Below, in pieces: positions 7,701-14,022 of a stretch of DNA of 19,078 nucleotides (position 1 is the stretch's first letter; every line of letters begins with the position of its first letter). Made by a program: the position numbers and the translations under genes. Origin of the DNA: an uncultured Bacteroidales bacterium (GTDB lineage Bacteria > Bacteroidota > Bacteroidia > Bacteroidales > F082); the NCBI GenBank assembly GCA_937877465.1, contig CALFIT010000076.1:1-19078 (forward strand). Direction: 5' to 3'. The notes below the pieces were generated by a model. The model was not told the DNA's origin, did not search any database, and saw nothing but the letters and a program-made list of their open reading frames with translations.

Positions 7701-8867
7701 AAACGAGGTGTTCGACCAAGTGACGGGGCCATGCGAGGTGAAGTAGGCCGCATTATCGTTGGAGTCGACGGCGCCGATGCAGACCGAGCAGCTCAGATCG
7801 CCCGGGTTGGCGCCTTGCACATCGTCCATATAAGGCGGAGGGCAGCTGCCTGGCACGCGCACATTGTTCGGGATGGGATATTGGCCTTGGCTGTTGCCTT
7901 CGTTGCCGGCAGCGATGGCGGCCACCACGCCCGCGTCGAGGGCGGCCACACACATGTTGCGGAGCAAGGTGCGGTCGGTGACGCTCGAATTGGCGATACC
8001 GAGCGACATGCTGAACAAGTCGCAGCCATGCTCAACGGCCCACTGGATGCCGGCTGCGATAGGCGAAGCGCCACCGCCGCCGTTGGCATTCAAGCACTTG
8101 ACGCACATCAGCGTGGCATCGGGGGCCATGCCCGTTTGCGAGCCGCCTGTGCCGTCGCCACACACCGTGCCAGCGCAGTGCGAGCCGTGACCCATGTCGT
8201 CGATGGGGTCGTTGTCGTTGTTATACACGTCGTAGCCGTGATGCGGGAACTCCTCGCCGCCGTCCCAGAGGTGGTCGGCCACGTCGACGTGGTTGTAGTT
8301 GACGCCCGTGTCGATGACGGCCACCACGACGCCTTCACCCGTGAAGCCCAAGTCCCACACTTGGTTGGCGTTCACCTGAAGGACGTTGGAAGTGATCTCG
8401 CGCGAGCCTGAAGCCATGCGCGGCGTTTCGTTTTCGGGGATCCAGTTGCGTTCCATGTCGTAGCCAATCAGCGCGATGTCGCTACGGCGGGCCAAGTCGG
8501 CGATGGCCGCCTTGTTGGCCGAAAAGTTGAGTGCGTTGGCCATCCAGAGGATGCGCGGCTCGGTGACCATGTCGTTGCGCTCCATCTCGCGGAGGGCGTT
8601 ACGCAGGTCGTACTGCGTAGAGGCGGCAAACTCCTTCAGTTCGTTGACCACGAACTCGCGGCGCTCGGCCCTACTGACAAAATAATCGGCGCGACGGTTG
8701 AGTTGCGCACGGTCGTACTGTGAATTCATGATGACGATGATGTCGATTTTCTCATCGTCGGAGCGGCGGTTCATCTCCTCGCCAAGCAGCGGGTCGATGA
8801 CTGCGGCCTGGGCAAATCCTCCGATGCTGAGGACAGCCAGCAGAAAAAGAAAGAAAACTTTTTTCAT
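4719..8867 (-). CDS. Subtilisin-like (S8) serine protease, multi-domain, T9SS-secreted
   Basis: The product is 1382 residues. Residues 1-21 are a signal peptide, and ~30-140 look like a subtilase propeptide. The catalytic domain (~155-480) has Asp186 in VVAVIDTG, His227 in GHGSHCAGT, oxyanion Asn322 in AGNEGN and Ser430 in SGTSMATP, so the triad is complete. Residues ~490-720 hold two related modules with a LNPGETVSL or LNPGETADL motif. ~724-815 is a SDSYGDGWNNAYL module. Six FnIII-like repeats follow (about 822-905, 905-985, 988-1062, 1064-1145, 1145-1220, 1222-1302). The type A sorting domain is at ~1306-1382 (IFPNPTTDKV to SRVVKM). A surface or secreted peptidase is predicted; its substrate is unknown. 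Its ATG overlaps the methyltransferase stop by 4 bases (ATGA), so translation may be coupled. Another promoter inside the methyltransferase gene is possible. Confidence 0.92.
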   Translation of the reverse strand: MKKVFFLFLLAVLSIGGFAQAAVIDPLLGEEMNRRSDDEKIDIIVIMNSQYDRAQLNRRADYFVSRAERREFVVNELKEFAASTQYDLRNALREMERNDMVTEPRILWMANALNFSANKAAIADLARRSDIALIGYDMERNWIPENETPRMASGSREITSNVLQVNANQVWDLGFTGEGVVVAVIDTGVNYNHVDVADHLWDGGEEFPHHGYDVYNNDNDPIDDMGHGSHCAGTVCGDGTGGSQTGMAPDATLMCVKCLNANGGGGASPIAAGIQWAVEHGCDLFSMSLGIANSSVTDRTLLRNMCVAALDAGVVAAIAAGNEGNSQGQYPIPNNVRVPGSCPPPYMDDVQGANPGDLSCSVCIGAVDSNDNAAYFTSHGPVTWSNTSFGDYPYNPGIGLIRPDVCAPGVDIKSLNYASNSGYTTMSGTSMATPCVAGCMALMLSKNIDLTPAEVCQILEETAHPLAPGKSNIYGFGRVDVLAAIEEVQVGAMAFNNAIVNDPLGNNDHKLNPGETVSLSLDLTNVSEAAVNGARLELTTANEHVTIVNGTAQLPNFAPQQSMVVEDVFSFSVDNEVVAKQKIKFAAEVYIDNELSGKLNFNVEVYDYNLQYGAVAVLNDDNANGLLNPGETADLRIFVDNAGNEMAQTVVGTLSTDYALVTLNEVEKPYGTVGAELAGYADYNLSLDASAPDDFAIPFTLELVDANGRHTTLTFTYKNACNVVFALSDSYGDGWNNAYLAVSYSDGTPSENMTINSGNSATYTRELASGSTITLSWHSGNWDSECSFQIAYDDGTVIFENQGGFTGTRTLDVNCAGGSGLPEFCAPIENLSYVLDGHDVILSWDAPTGANPVGYEVYRETVLLETLTGLTYTDPDMEEGEYNYCVYAVYDNCQSEFVCELVEVTSCGPVLNLDYTLNDDLLLTLTWEAPEDPTGLVEYQVFMDDEPIATTNELTYAFNIATGTYDVAVKAVFDDCEKDAHIQVCVVGAVENLHYVAAGNHADVAWDALDGASQYEVYVNGELAAMVDETYFEAELANGLTTVTVKPVADGCYVIESSIEICYISAVENLQFVSMDDNGMLHFTWDAAENADYYSVTANGTTEQVSETEFAFMGEIGSNDICVTARSVYGCASEATCLSGITVCPPVDGFDYSFNGNEVTVTWEGEGIDHNMVVLDGESQIVYENRFVAQVENGPHTIKVTPTYGEECWAVHSATFDFEVTNTAPEIQVTDVREGYINTAWNAVDGATAYNLFRDDEPIAENLVATTYSDTEMASNAQHCYTVQSVFEKGVSDPSEAACANYFTGIGENNGQVSIFPNPTTDKVTVECAGMTQIDIYNVEGKLVRSIAVESDRYQIDNLENGIYMLRIRKGDETLVSRVVKM

Positions 8868-10219
8868 TTTAAATAATTATTTATTTGGTTATCAATTATT
8901 TCCAGTAATGTTGTATCCGTAAATGTGTCCCAAATCTTCAACCGCACAGGCTTATAATCATCGAACAATTGCTTCACAAACTCTATCTCAAACACCAACC
9001 TCAAATCATTCTCGTCCGCTTCGGGATGGACTTCGTGTTTTGAGCCGACACGGGCGATTTTGATTAGGTACAAATCGCGAATTCCCTGCTTCTTGATGTA
9101 TGGCATGAAATAGTACAACTTATTGAGTGCCACTGTAGAAGGGAACTTCTTCCCTGTGTAATAAATCCTTGCAGAGCCGTCAAGAAACAAATCCACATTG
9201 TCACTTTTCACCAAACTGACAAGGACGTTCTTTTTCACATCCAATTCCGAATCCCTCATTTCCAATTTATGGTTGACAATCTCCGAAGGAAACTCCTTTT
9301 TGATTTCGGCAATGTCAATCGGGTTGCTCACGCCTATATAAGCCATGATGGAATCGCCAACGAATTTCGCCAAATTGACTGGCACGGCATTGCCTATCAT
9401 TTGTTCCATGCCCGTCTTGGTGCCAATAAACTTGAAGTCTTTCGGGAAGGTTTGTATCATACTCCGTTCAAGCGTCGTCAAGGGTCGGATGCCTTCAAGC
9501 GAACTAACGGGGTCGGTTGGATGCAGTTTGTAACCCGCAGGCATAGGACGATTCACGCCACGAATGGTAGGGCTTGGCTCGTCAACGCTGAAAACACCGC
9601 GTCGCGCATAGCTACGCGGGTGACGGTAATAGTATTTTATGTCTATTTGGTCGCCAAAATAATCCTTGATGGTCATCTCTTTTGATGCTTGTCGTTTCTC
9701 CAAGACATCGCTCAAGAAACCGTCTTTTTCTCCCAAACGACCTACCATGATGAAACGTTTGCGCCGTTGTGGAACGCCACAGAAACTGGCGTTCAGCACG
9801 GTTTCTGTCAAGCCATAGCCACATTCCTTGAACAACTTTCTCGCCTCGACAAGCTTTTCTGTCTTCAAGATACGGTCAACGTTTTCCATCACAAACCATT
9901 CGGGCTTAATGGAAGTGACAATCTGCGCATAATGCACCGTCAAATCGCCGCGTCCATTGTTTTCGTTCCGCTTGCCTGCCGACGAAAAATCCTGGCACGG
10001 CGGGCCTCCGATAATCATGTCGGGATTGAACTTCTTGATTTCCTCAACCGTCGCCTCCACGTCCGACAAATCCTGTTTTATCACGGGATGGTCAAAATTG
10101 GCGTGATAAACCGTCACCGCTTCGTCCCAATTGTCAAACGCGGCAAGGATTTCGTATCCTGCCTTCTGAAAGCCGAGGCTCAAGCCTCCGCAACCGCAAA
10201 ATAAATCTACTACTTTCAT
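8864..10219 (-). CDS. DNA (cytosine-5-)-methyltransferase of a type II restriction-modification system
   Basis: The protein is 451 residues from the ATG at 10219; an in-frame TTG at 10228 would overlap the endonuclease gene and is not needed. C5-methyltransferase motifs appear in order: I, DLFCGCGGLS (5-14); IV, GGPPCQDFS with catalytic Cys75; VI, MENV with Glu112; VIII, QRRKR (151-155); a target-recognition region at ~160-245; IX, LTTLERSMIQTFP (247-259); X, IGNAVPVNLA (275-284). Residues ~300-451 form an extra C-terminal region I cannot assign. It methylates cytosine in the site cut by the adjacent nuclease. From the nuclease family that site is probably GRCGYC, which is inferred and not visible here. 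The start lies one base after the nuclease stop, and the stop overlaps the protease start. The gene is A+T-richer than its downstream neighbours, consistent with transfer. Confidence 0.93.
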   Translation of the reverse strand: MKVVDLFCGCGGLSLGFQKAGYEILAAFDNWDEAVTVYHANFDHPVIKQDLSDVEATVEEIKKFNPDMIIGGPPCQDFSSAGKRNENNGRGDLTVHYAQIVTSIKPEWFVMENVDRILKTEKLVEARKLFKECGYGLTETVLNASFCGVPQRRKRFIMVGRLGEKDGFLSDVLEKRQASKEMTIKDYFGDQIDIKYYYRHPRSYARRGVFSVDEPSPTIRGVNRPMPAGYKLHPTDPVSSLEGIRPLTTLERSMIQTFPKDFKFIGTKTGMEQMIGNAVPVNLAKFVGDSIMAYIGVSNPIDIAEIKKEFPSEIVNHKLEMRDSELDVKKNVLVSLVKSDNVDLFLDGSARIYYTGKKFPSTVALNKLYYFMPYIKKQGIRDLYLIKIARVGSKHEVHPEADENDLRLVFEIEFVKQLFDDYKPVRLKIWDTFTDTTLLEIIDNQINNYLK

Positions 10220-10220
10220 C

Positions 10221-11291
10221 TTATTCAAAAATATCGGGACTGTTCACTAATACCGCATCAAACCTTCTTTCTGGGCTTAACAAGTCTTGACCTCCACCCA
10301 GAATGATGTTCTTTATCTCATACTTGGAAATCCTCGGCTTCACAAGTTCATCGCCCTTAAGGAAAGCATGGGATTTTGTGCCAGGCAACGCAAATGCCTT
10401 GTCGTTGGCCAAATTATATGACTGCAAGCGGATAATACGCTTGTAATCAAACATATCGTAAGTCACATAATCGAGGAGCATCTTGTAGAGCCAAATGATT
10501 GTGCGATGAAAACGGTTCAACTTTGAAATATTTGAACTATCCTCTGTACAACACATTTGGATGATGGAGAGGTTTGACCAAACAAAGACATCAAGACAAT
10601 CCTCTTTCAAACGCATCTTGTTCCCTTCGGTTTTCCAAATAGGCTGGATAATCAAAGGTCTCTGTTTATCGCACATATCGGTTGAAACGGCCAAAATTGA
10701 AGCCAAGATCTGATTGTAATGCGACAAGACTTCCTCTATTTCTTCCCAGTGGTTGATTTGTGGCACCTTCCGCAGTAACGACCTCAGATGCTCCTTTTCC
10801 TCTATCGTATTGTAGTTCGCACAAATCGTGCAAGCCAAGAAACAAATGGTCGGCGGGCGCATGACAATTTCAGTTCCCCACTCGGTTTCGGGCAAGTTTT
10901 TGGTGGTGTTATCGGGAAGGGCTGTTAATTTGACCTCCAATCCCGTCAACAGCTCCTTTGTCTCATTATTCAGCATAACCAAGTCTATCTTCTCTCTATC
11001 CCCTTGATAATAAACCTCATAAGGCGCAAATCCCGCCTCGTAGTTGTAGTAGGCATCTTCGCCCAATGGGTCTATTCCAAGTAATTCCTTTCCGTCTAAA
11101 TATTTATGGACAACCGAATTTGAGGGCGTTGTGCAAATATAGACTGGTTTGATGCCTTTACTATGCATATACGCCACCAACGAAGCTGGAAAAGAACTGT
11201 TGAACTGGTTCTTTCCCCAACATTCAGCCTTGGTGTAGTCTCTACTTGAATGCTTTTGGCCGAAAAGCGCAGGTGTCTTGTTGCTATCCAT
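10221..11291 (-). CDS. Type II restriction endonuclease, HindVP family
   Basis: The protein is 356 residues from the ATG at 11291. The longer open frame to 11402 would run across the divergent M16 gene start and both promoters, so it is rejected. The N-terminus (LFGQKHSSRDYTKAECWGKNQFNSSFPASLVAYMHSKG, interrupted only by ordinary substitutions) and LEVKLTALPDNTT closely fit what I recall of the HindVP family, whose characterised members cut GRCGYC. A PD-(D/E)xK-like site is plausible as Asp103 (KIDLVML) with Glu119-x-Lys121 (GLEVKL). The gene heads a directon with its cognate methyltransferase one base downstream. One 60-base sample, 10561-10620, contains 24 G+C, against 36 in 7741-7800 of the protease, which suggests horizontal acquisition. 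Confidence 0.85.
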   Translation of the reverse strand: MDSNKTPALFGQKHSSRDYTKAECWGKNQFNSSFPASLVAYMHSKGIKPVYICTTPSNSVVHKYLDGKELLGIDPLGEDAYYNYEAGFAPYEVYYQGDREKIDLVMLNNETKELLTGLEVKLTALPDNTTKNLPETEWGTEIVMRPPTICFLACTICANYNTIEEKEHLRSLLRKVPQINHWEEIEEVLSHYNQILASILAVSTDMCDKQRPLIIQPIWKTEGNKMRLKEDCLDVFVWSNLSIIQMCCTEDSSNISKLNRFHRTIIWLYKMLLDYVTYDMFDYKRIIRLQSYNLANDKAFALPGTKSHAFLKGDELVKPRISKYEIKNIILGGGQDLLSPERRFDAVLVNSPDIFE

Positions 11292-11311
11292 ATTATACCT
11301 TAAATTTTGCC

Positions 11312-11319
11312 GCAAATTT
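11312..11319 (-). promoter_or_regulatory. Putative -7 element for the restriction-modification operon
   Basis: The minus strand reads TAAATTTG (TAnnTTTG), 20 bases upstream of the endonuclease ATG at 11291. No good TTTG -33 box is visible. It lies back-to-back with the M16 gene promoter. Confidence 0.4.
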
Positions 11320-11340
11320 AAGAATGTTTTCGGTTTGTCG

Positions 11341-11348
11341 TATCTTTG
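11341..11348 (+). promoter_or_regulatory. Putative -7 element for the M16 peptidase gene
   Basis: TATCTTTG fits TAnnTTTG and lies 20 bases before the ATG at 11369. The -33 region is only weakly like TTTG. This start signal fixes the shorter M16 start, because the longer frame begins upstream of the promoter. Confidence 0.5.
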
Positions 11349-11368
11349 CAGCCAATTTTTTCGACAAT

Positions 11369-12607
11369 ATGGACAATCGATACAACGAAACCCGTCTTCC
11401 AAACGGTATCAGGCTGATACATAAAGAGAAAAGCGGCGAAATCGCACACTTGGTGATGATGGTGGAGACCGGCACCCGCGACGAACAAGCCCACGAGAAC
11501 GGCCTCGCCCACTTCGTGGAGCACACCATCTTCAAAGGCACGCAGAGCCGCAAGGCCTACCATATCCTTAGCTGCTTAGACAACGTGGGCGGCGACCTCA
11601 ACGCCTTTACCACCAAAGAGGAGACCTGCATCCAAGCCACCTTCCTCAAGCAACACTACCGCCGCGCCCTCGACCTCTTCGCCGACATCGCCTTCCACTC
11701 CACTTTCCCCGAAAACGAGTTGGCCAAGGAAAAGGAAGTCATCCTCGACGAAATCAACTCCTACTTGGACTCGCCCTCCGACGAGATCTACGACCTCTTT
11801 GAGGAGATGGTCTTCAAAGGGCATCCCCTGTCGCGCAACATCTTGGGAACCACCGCGTTGGTGAAAGGCTTCCATCGTCAGGACATCCTCGACTTCATGG
11901 CCCACAACTACAGCACCGACCAGATGATCTTGGCCTCGGTGGGCGACATCAGCTTCAAGGAACTTGAAAAGTTGGCGATGCGGTATTTCGGCGAGCAGCC
12001 CGCACACATCATTAATAGGAAACGCGAGGCTTTTGGAAGCTACACACCAGAAAACCGCACCATGAAGCGCAACAACCACCTGAGCCACTGCATGATAGGA
12101 GGATTGGCTCCCGAGTTCAGCAGTCCGCTGAGAATGCCCATCGTCATGCTCAACAATGTGCTGGGCGGACCGGCCATGAGTTCGCGCCTCGGCTTGAACA
12201 TCCGCGAGAAATACGGATTCGCCTACAGCATCGAGTCGCAATACACGGCCTACAGCGACACAGGACTCATCAGCGTCTACATGGGTGTCGATCCCGATTC
12301 GTTAGAGAAAGCCATCGGACTGGTTTACAAGGAGATAGACAAGTTATGTCAGCAGCGATTGGGCACCATGCAGTTGCAACACGCCAAGCAGCAACTCATC
12401 GGGCAAGTGGCGTTGAGCTACGAGAGCGGCATGAACGAACTGCTCAGCATCACCCGCTCGCTGCTCATGGGTGATCCGATAGAATACATGGACGAGATCA
12501 TCCGCAAGGTGGAAGCGGTCACGGCGAATGACATCATTGACATGGCGAATCGGGTGTTCGATAAGACGCAACTCAGCCAAATCGTGTTCACTGGAAACGA
12601 CGATTAG
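11369..12607 (+). CDS. M16 family zinc metallopeptidase (processing-peptidase-like)
   Basis: The protein has 412 residues, typical of single-unit M16B peptidases. The inverted zinc motif HxxEH is intact as His48-Phe-Val-Glu51-His52, and the third ligand is expected in KEKEVILDEI at about Glu128. The segment GGDLNAFTTKEETC is the usual M16 strand after the zinc helix. The C-terminal half includes GGPAMSSRLGLNIREKYGFAYSI, the R/Y substrate-binding region of the family. There is no signal peptide, so a cytosolic peptidase is likely, perhaps degrading peptides; the substrate is unknown. I start at MDNRYNETRLPNG because that is where the family begins and because the promoter lies just upstream. 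Its stop overlaps the convergent purE stop by four bases. Confidence 0.92.
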   Translation: MDNRYNETRLPNGIRLIHKEKSGEIAHLVMMVETGTRDEQAHENGLAHFVEHTIFKGTQSRKAYHILSCLDNVGGDLNAFTTKEETCIQATFLKQHYRRALDLFADIAFHSTFPENELAKEKEVILDEINSYLDSPSDEIYDLFEEMVFKGHPLSRNILGTTALVKGFHRQDILDFMAHNYSTDQMILASVGDISFKELEKLAMRYFGEQPAHIINRKREAFGSYTPENRTMKRNNHLSHCMIGGLAPEFSSPLRMPIVMLNNVLGGPAMSSRLGLNIREKYGFAYSIESQYTAYSDTGLISVYMGVDPDSLEKAIGLVYKEIDKLCQQRLGTMQLQHAKQQLIGQVALSYESGMNELLSITRSLLMGDPIEYMDEIIRKVEAVTANDIIDMANRVFDKTQLSQIVFTGNDD

Positions 12608-13110
12608 TTGGTCTTGAACCGGTATTTCACTTCACGCAACTCGGCGTTGGCTTTCGTAATCTTGTTCTTCAGGTTTTCCTTGTAATCCATGACTTTCGCG
12701 GCTATCTCGGCATCGCTGAGCGCCAGCATCTCGGCGGCGAGGATGGCGGCATTGAGGGCACCGTTGACGCCCACCGTGGCCACGGGAATGCCGGGAGGCA
12801 TCTGGATGATGGACAGCATGGCGTCGAGGCCGTCGAGCATCCCCTTCACGGGCACGCCGATGACGGGCAAGGTGGTGTTGGCGGCAATCACGCCGGGCAA
12901 GGCGGCGGCCATGCCAGCGGCGGCGATGATGACTTTGATGCCACGGCCTTGGGCTTCGCGGGCAAATTGTTCAACTTCTTGTGGCGTGCGGTGCGCACTG
13001 AGGGCGTTCATCTCAAACGGGATCTCCATCTCGTCGAAGAACTGGGCGGCTTTTTCGAGAACGGGAAGGTCAGAGGTGCTTCCCATGATGATGCTTACTA
13101 TTGGGGTCAT
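12604..13110 (-). CDS. purE: N5-carboxyaminoimidazole ribonucleotide mutase (class I PurE)
   Basis: The 168-residue protein matches class I PurE, which moves the carboxyl group of N5-CAIR to C4 to make CAIR in de novo purine synthesis. The phosphate/ribose-binding loop is GSTSD (10-14), and the catalytic SAHRTP is at 38-43 with His40. AAAGMAAALPGVIAANTTLPVIGVP and GLDAMLSIIQMPPGIPVATV are the remaining family blocks. The short charged tail after ~150 is ordinary. The gene is divergent from hpt, and its leader of about 130 bases contains CAGTT repeats and the second palindromic element. Confidence 0.95.
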   Translation of the reverse strand: MTPIVSIIMGSTSDLPVLEKAAQFFDEMEIPFEMNALSAHRTPQEVEQFAREAQGRGIKVIIAAAGMAAALPGVIAANTTLPVIGVPVKGMLDGLDAMLSIIQMPPGIPVATVGVNGALNAAILAAEMLALSDAEIAAKVMDYKENLKNKITKANAELREVKYRFKTN

Positions 13111-13112
13111 AT

Positions 13113-13162
13113 CAGTTGGCAGTTATCAGTTGTTCAGTTGGCAGTTGTTCAGTTGTTCAGTT
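13113..13162. repeat. Short tandem CAGTT repeats in the purE leader
   Basis: CAGTT occurs seven times, starting at 13113, 13120, 13127, 13135, 13142, 13150 and 13158. The spacing is therefore 7 or 8 bases, with GG, AT or GTT/TGTT fillers. The array begins two bases upstream of the purE ATG, so it occupies the site where ribosomes load. Confidence 0.85.
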
Positions 13163-13168
13163 AAATCA

Positions 13169-13232
13169 GGTTGCTGAGCCTGTCGAAGCACTATCATTCT
13201 ATCGGTCGGCCCTTCGACAAGCTCAGGGACCC
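13169..13232. repeat. Palindromic repeat, copy 2, in the purE leader
   Basis: Left arm 13169-13188 (core CTGAGCCTGTCGAAG) and right arm 13210-13232 (CCCTTCGACAAGCTCAGGGACCC) form a long inverted repeat. Arms and orientation match copy 1 at 3701-3765, and the central ~20 bases differ. It lies between the putative purE promoter and its start codon, so it would fold in the 5' untranslated RNA. Confidence 0.9.
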
Positions 13233-13244
13233 ATGTTTATGACG

Positions 13245-13252
13245 CAAAAATA
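13245..13252 (-). promoter_or_regulatory. Putative -7 element for purE
   Basis: The minus strand reads TATTTTTG (TAnnTTTG). The nearest TTTG upstream is 24 bases away, longer than usual. If used, the purE leader of roughly 130 bases contains both repeat elements. Confidence 0.4.
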
Positions 13253-13269
13253 GTTTTTTTCTCTTTATG

Positions 13270-13300
13270 ATTGACCCAAAAGAAGCATTTTGTATATTTG
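13270..13300 (+). promoter_or_regulatory. Promoter of hpt
   Basis: A partial -33 box (ATTG at 13270-13273) is followed after 19 bases by TATATTTG at 13293-13300. The predicted start is near 13307, leaving a leader of about 38 bases before the ATG at 13345. A longer in-frame start at 13267 would lie inside this promoter. Confidence 0.6.
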
Positions 13301-13344
13301 TGTCGCCTTATCCGCAAGGGCTAAAAAACTTCAATCCACTGAAA

Positions 13345-13881
13345 ATGAAAACAGTAAAAGTCTTAGACAAGGAATTTGGGTTGTATATCCCCCAAGAAAA
13401 AATCGAGGCCAACATCCAGAATGTGGCCGACCAAATCAACCGCGACTTGGACGGCATGAACCCGCTGTTTCTCGTGGTGCTCAACGGGGCCTTCATGTTC
13501 GCCTCCGAGCTGTTCAAGCGGCTGACCATCCCGTGCGAGATCAGCTTCGTGAAACTCACCTCTTATTCGGGCACGGAAAGCACCAGCGTCGTCCGCGAAC
13601 TCATCGGACTCGACCATTCGTTGGACGGTCGGCACGTGGTCATCGTGGAGGATATCGTCGACACGGGCCACACCATGCGCTACACGATGCAGAAGCTCCG
13701 CGACCTGAAGGCCGCCGACGTGCGCATCGCCACGCTGTTCTTCAAGCCCGACTCTTTCCAATACACCTACCCCATCGACTACAAGGGCATGGACATCGGC
13801 AACGAGTTCATCGTGGGCTACGGCCTCGACTATGACCAACACGGACGAAACTACCCCGACATTTATAAAATTATTGAGTGA
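13345..13881 (+). CDS. hpt: Hypoxanthine phosphoribosyltransferase
   Basis: The protein is 178 residues, normal for the family. It salvages hypoxanthine (and usually guanine) with PRPP to form IMP or GMP. The PRPP-binding motif VVIVEDIVDTGHT lies at 98-110 with the acidic pair Glu102-Asp103. VVLNGAFMFASEL (44-56) and FVKLTSYSGTESTS (68-81) are the other family loops, and VGYGLDYDQHGRNYPDIY near the C-terminus closes the active site. I start at MKTVKVLDKEF, downstream of the promoter, rather than at an in-frame ATG at 13267. The gene is divergent from purE and followed by adk, which has no clear promoter of its own, so hpt and adk probably share a transcript. Confidence 0.95.
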   Translation: MKTVKVLDKEFGLYIPQEKIEANIQNVADQINRDLDGMNPLFLVVLNGAFMFASELFKRLTIPCEISFVKLTSYSGTESTSVVRELIGLDHSLDGRHVVIVEDIVDTGHTMRYTMQKLRDLKAADVRIATLFFKPDSFQYTYPIDYKGMDIGNEFIVGYGLDYDQHGRNYPDIYKIIE

Positions 13882-13902
13882 GGAGTGTAGAGTTGGGAGT
13901 TA

Positions 13903-13983
13903 TTGGCTGTTAGCTATTAGCTTTTAGCCATTAGCCACCTGACCAAGCTTGCCAAAAGCTAATGGCTAAAAGCTAACAGCCAA
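13903..13983. repeat. Large imperfect hairpin between hpt and adk
   Basis: The left arm (13903-13935) and right arm (13958-13983) are inverted repeats. The right arm's complement begins TTGGCTGTTAGC and ends TTTTAGCCATTAGC, and the left arm is the same with an extra TATTAGC bulge. The loop is about 22 bases. There is no T-run after it, so it is not a standard terminator. It is followed by an A/C-rich stretch of CAATCAAC-like words up to the adk ATG at 14023. Confidence 0.85.
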
Positions 13984-14022
13984 TCAACAATTAAACAATC
14001 AACGATTCAACAACAACATACC

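Noticed and set aside
3858..8411. Very long plus-strand open frames (764 and 495 codons) opposite the barrel protein and protease genes
   Set aside because: They are antisense to strongly supported genes with signal peptides, catalytic triad and sorting domain. Their translations are Val/Gly/Ala/His/Arg-rich without motifs, a by-product of G+C-rich codon use on the true strand.
11246..11368. Longer N-terminus for the M16 peptidase
   Set aside because: The extra residues precede the TATCTTTG promoter element and overlap the endonuclease gene; the family begins at the RLPNGIRLI strand.
11292..11402. Longer N-terminus for the restriction endonuclease
   Set aside because: It would run through both divergent promoter elements and into the M16 coding start, and the HindVP family starts near MDSNKTPALFG.
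13267..13344. Upstream ATG start for hpt
   Set aside because: It lies within the promoter, and the added residues are not part of the phosphoribosyltransferase fold.
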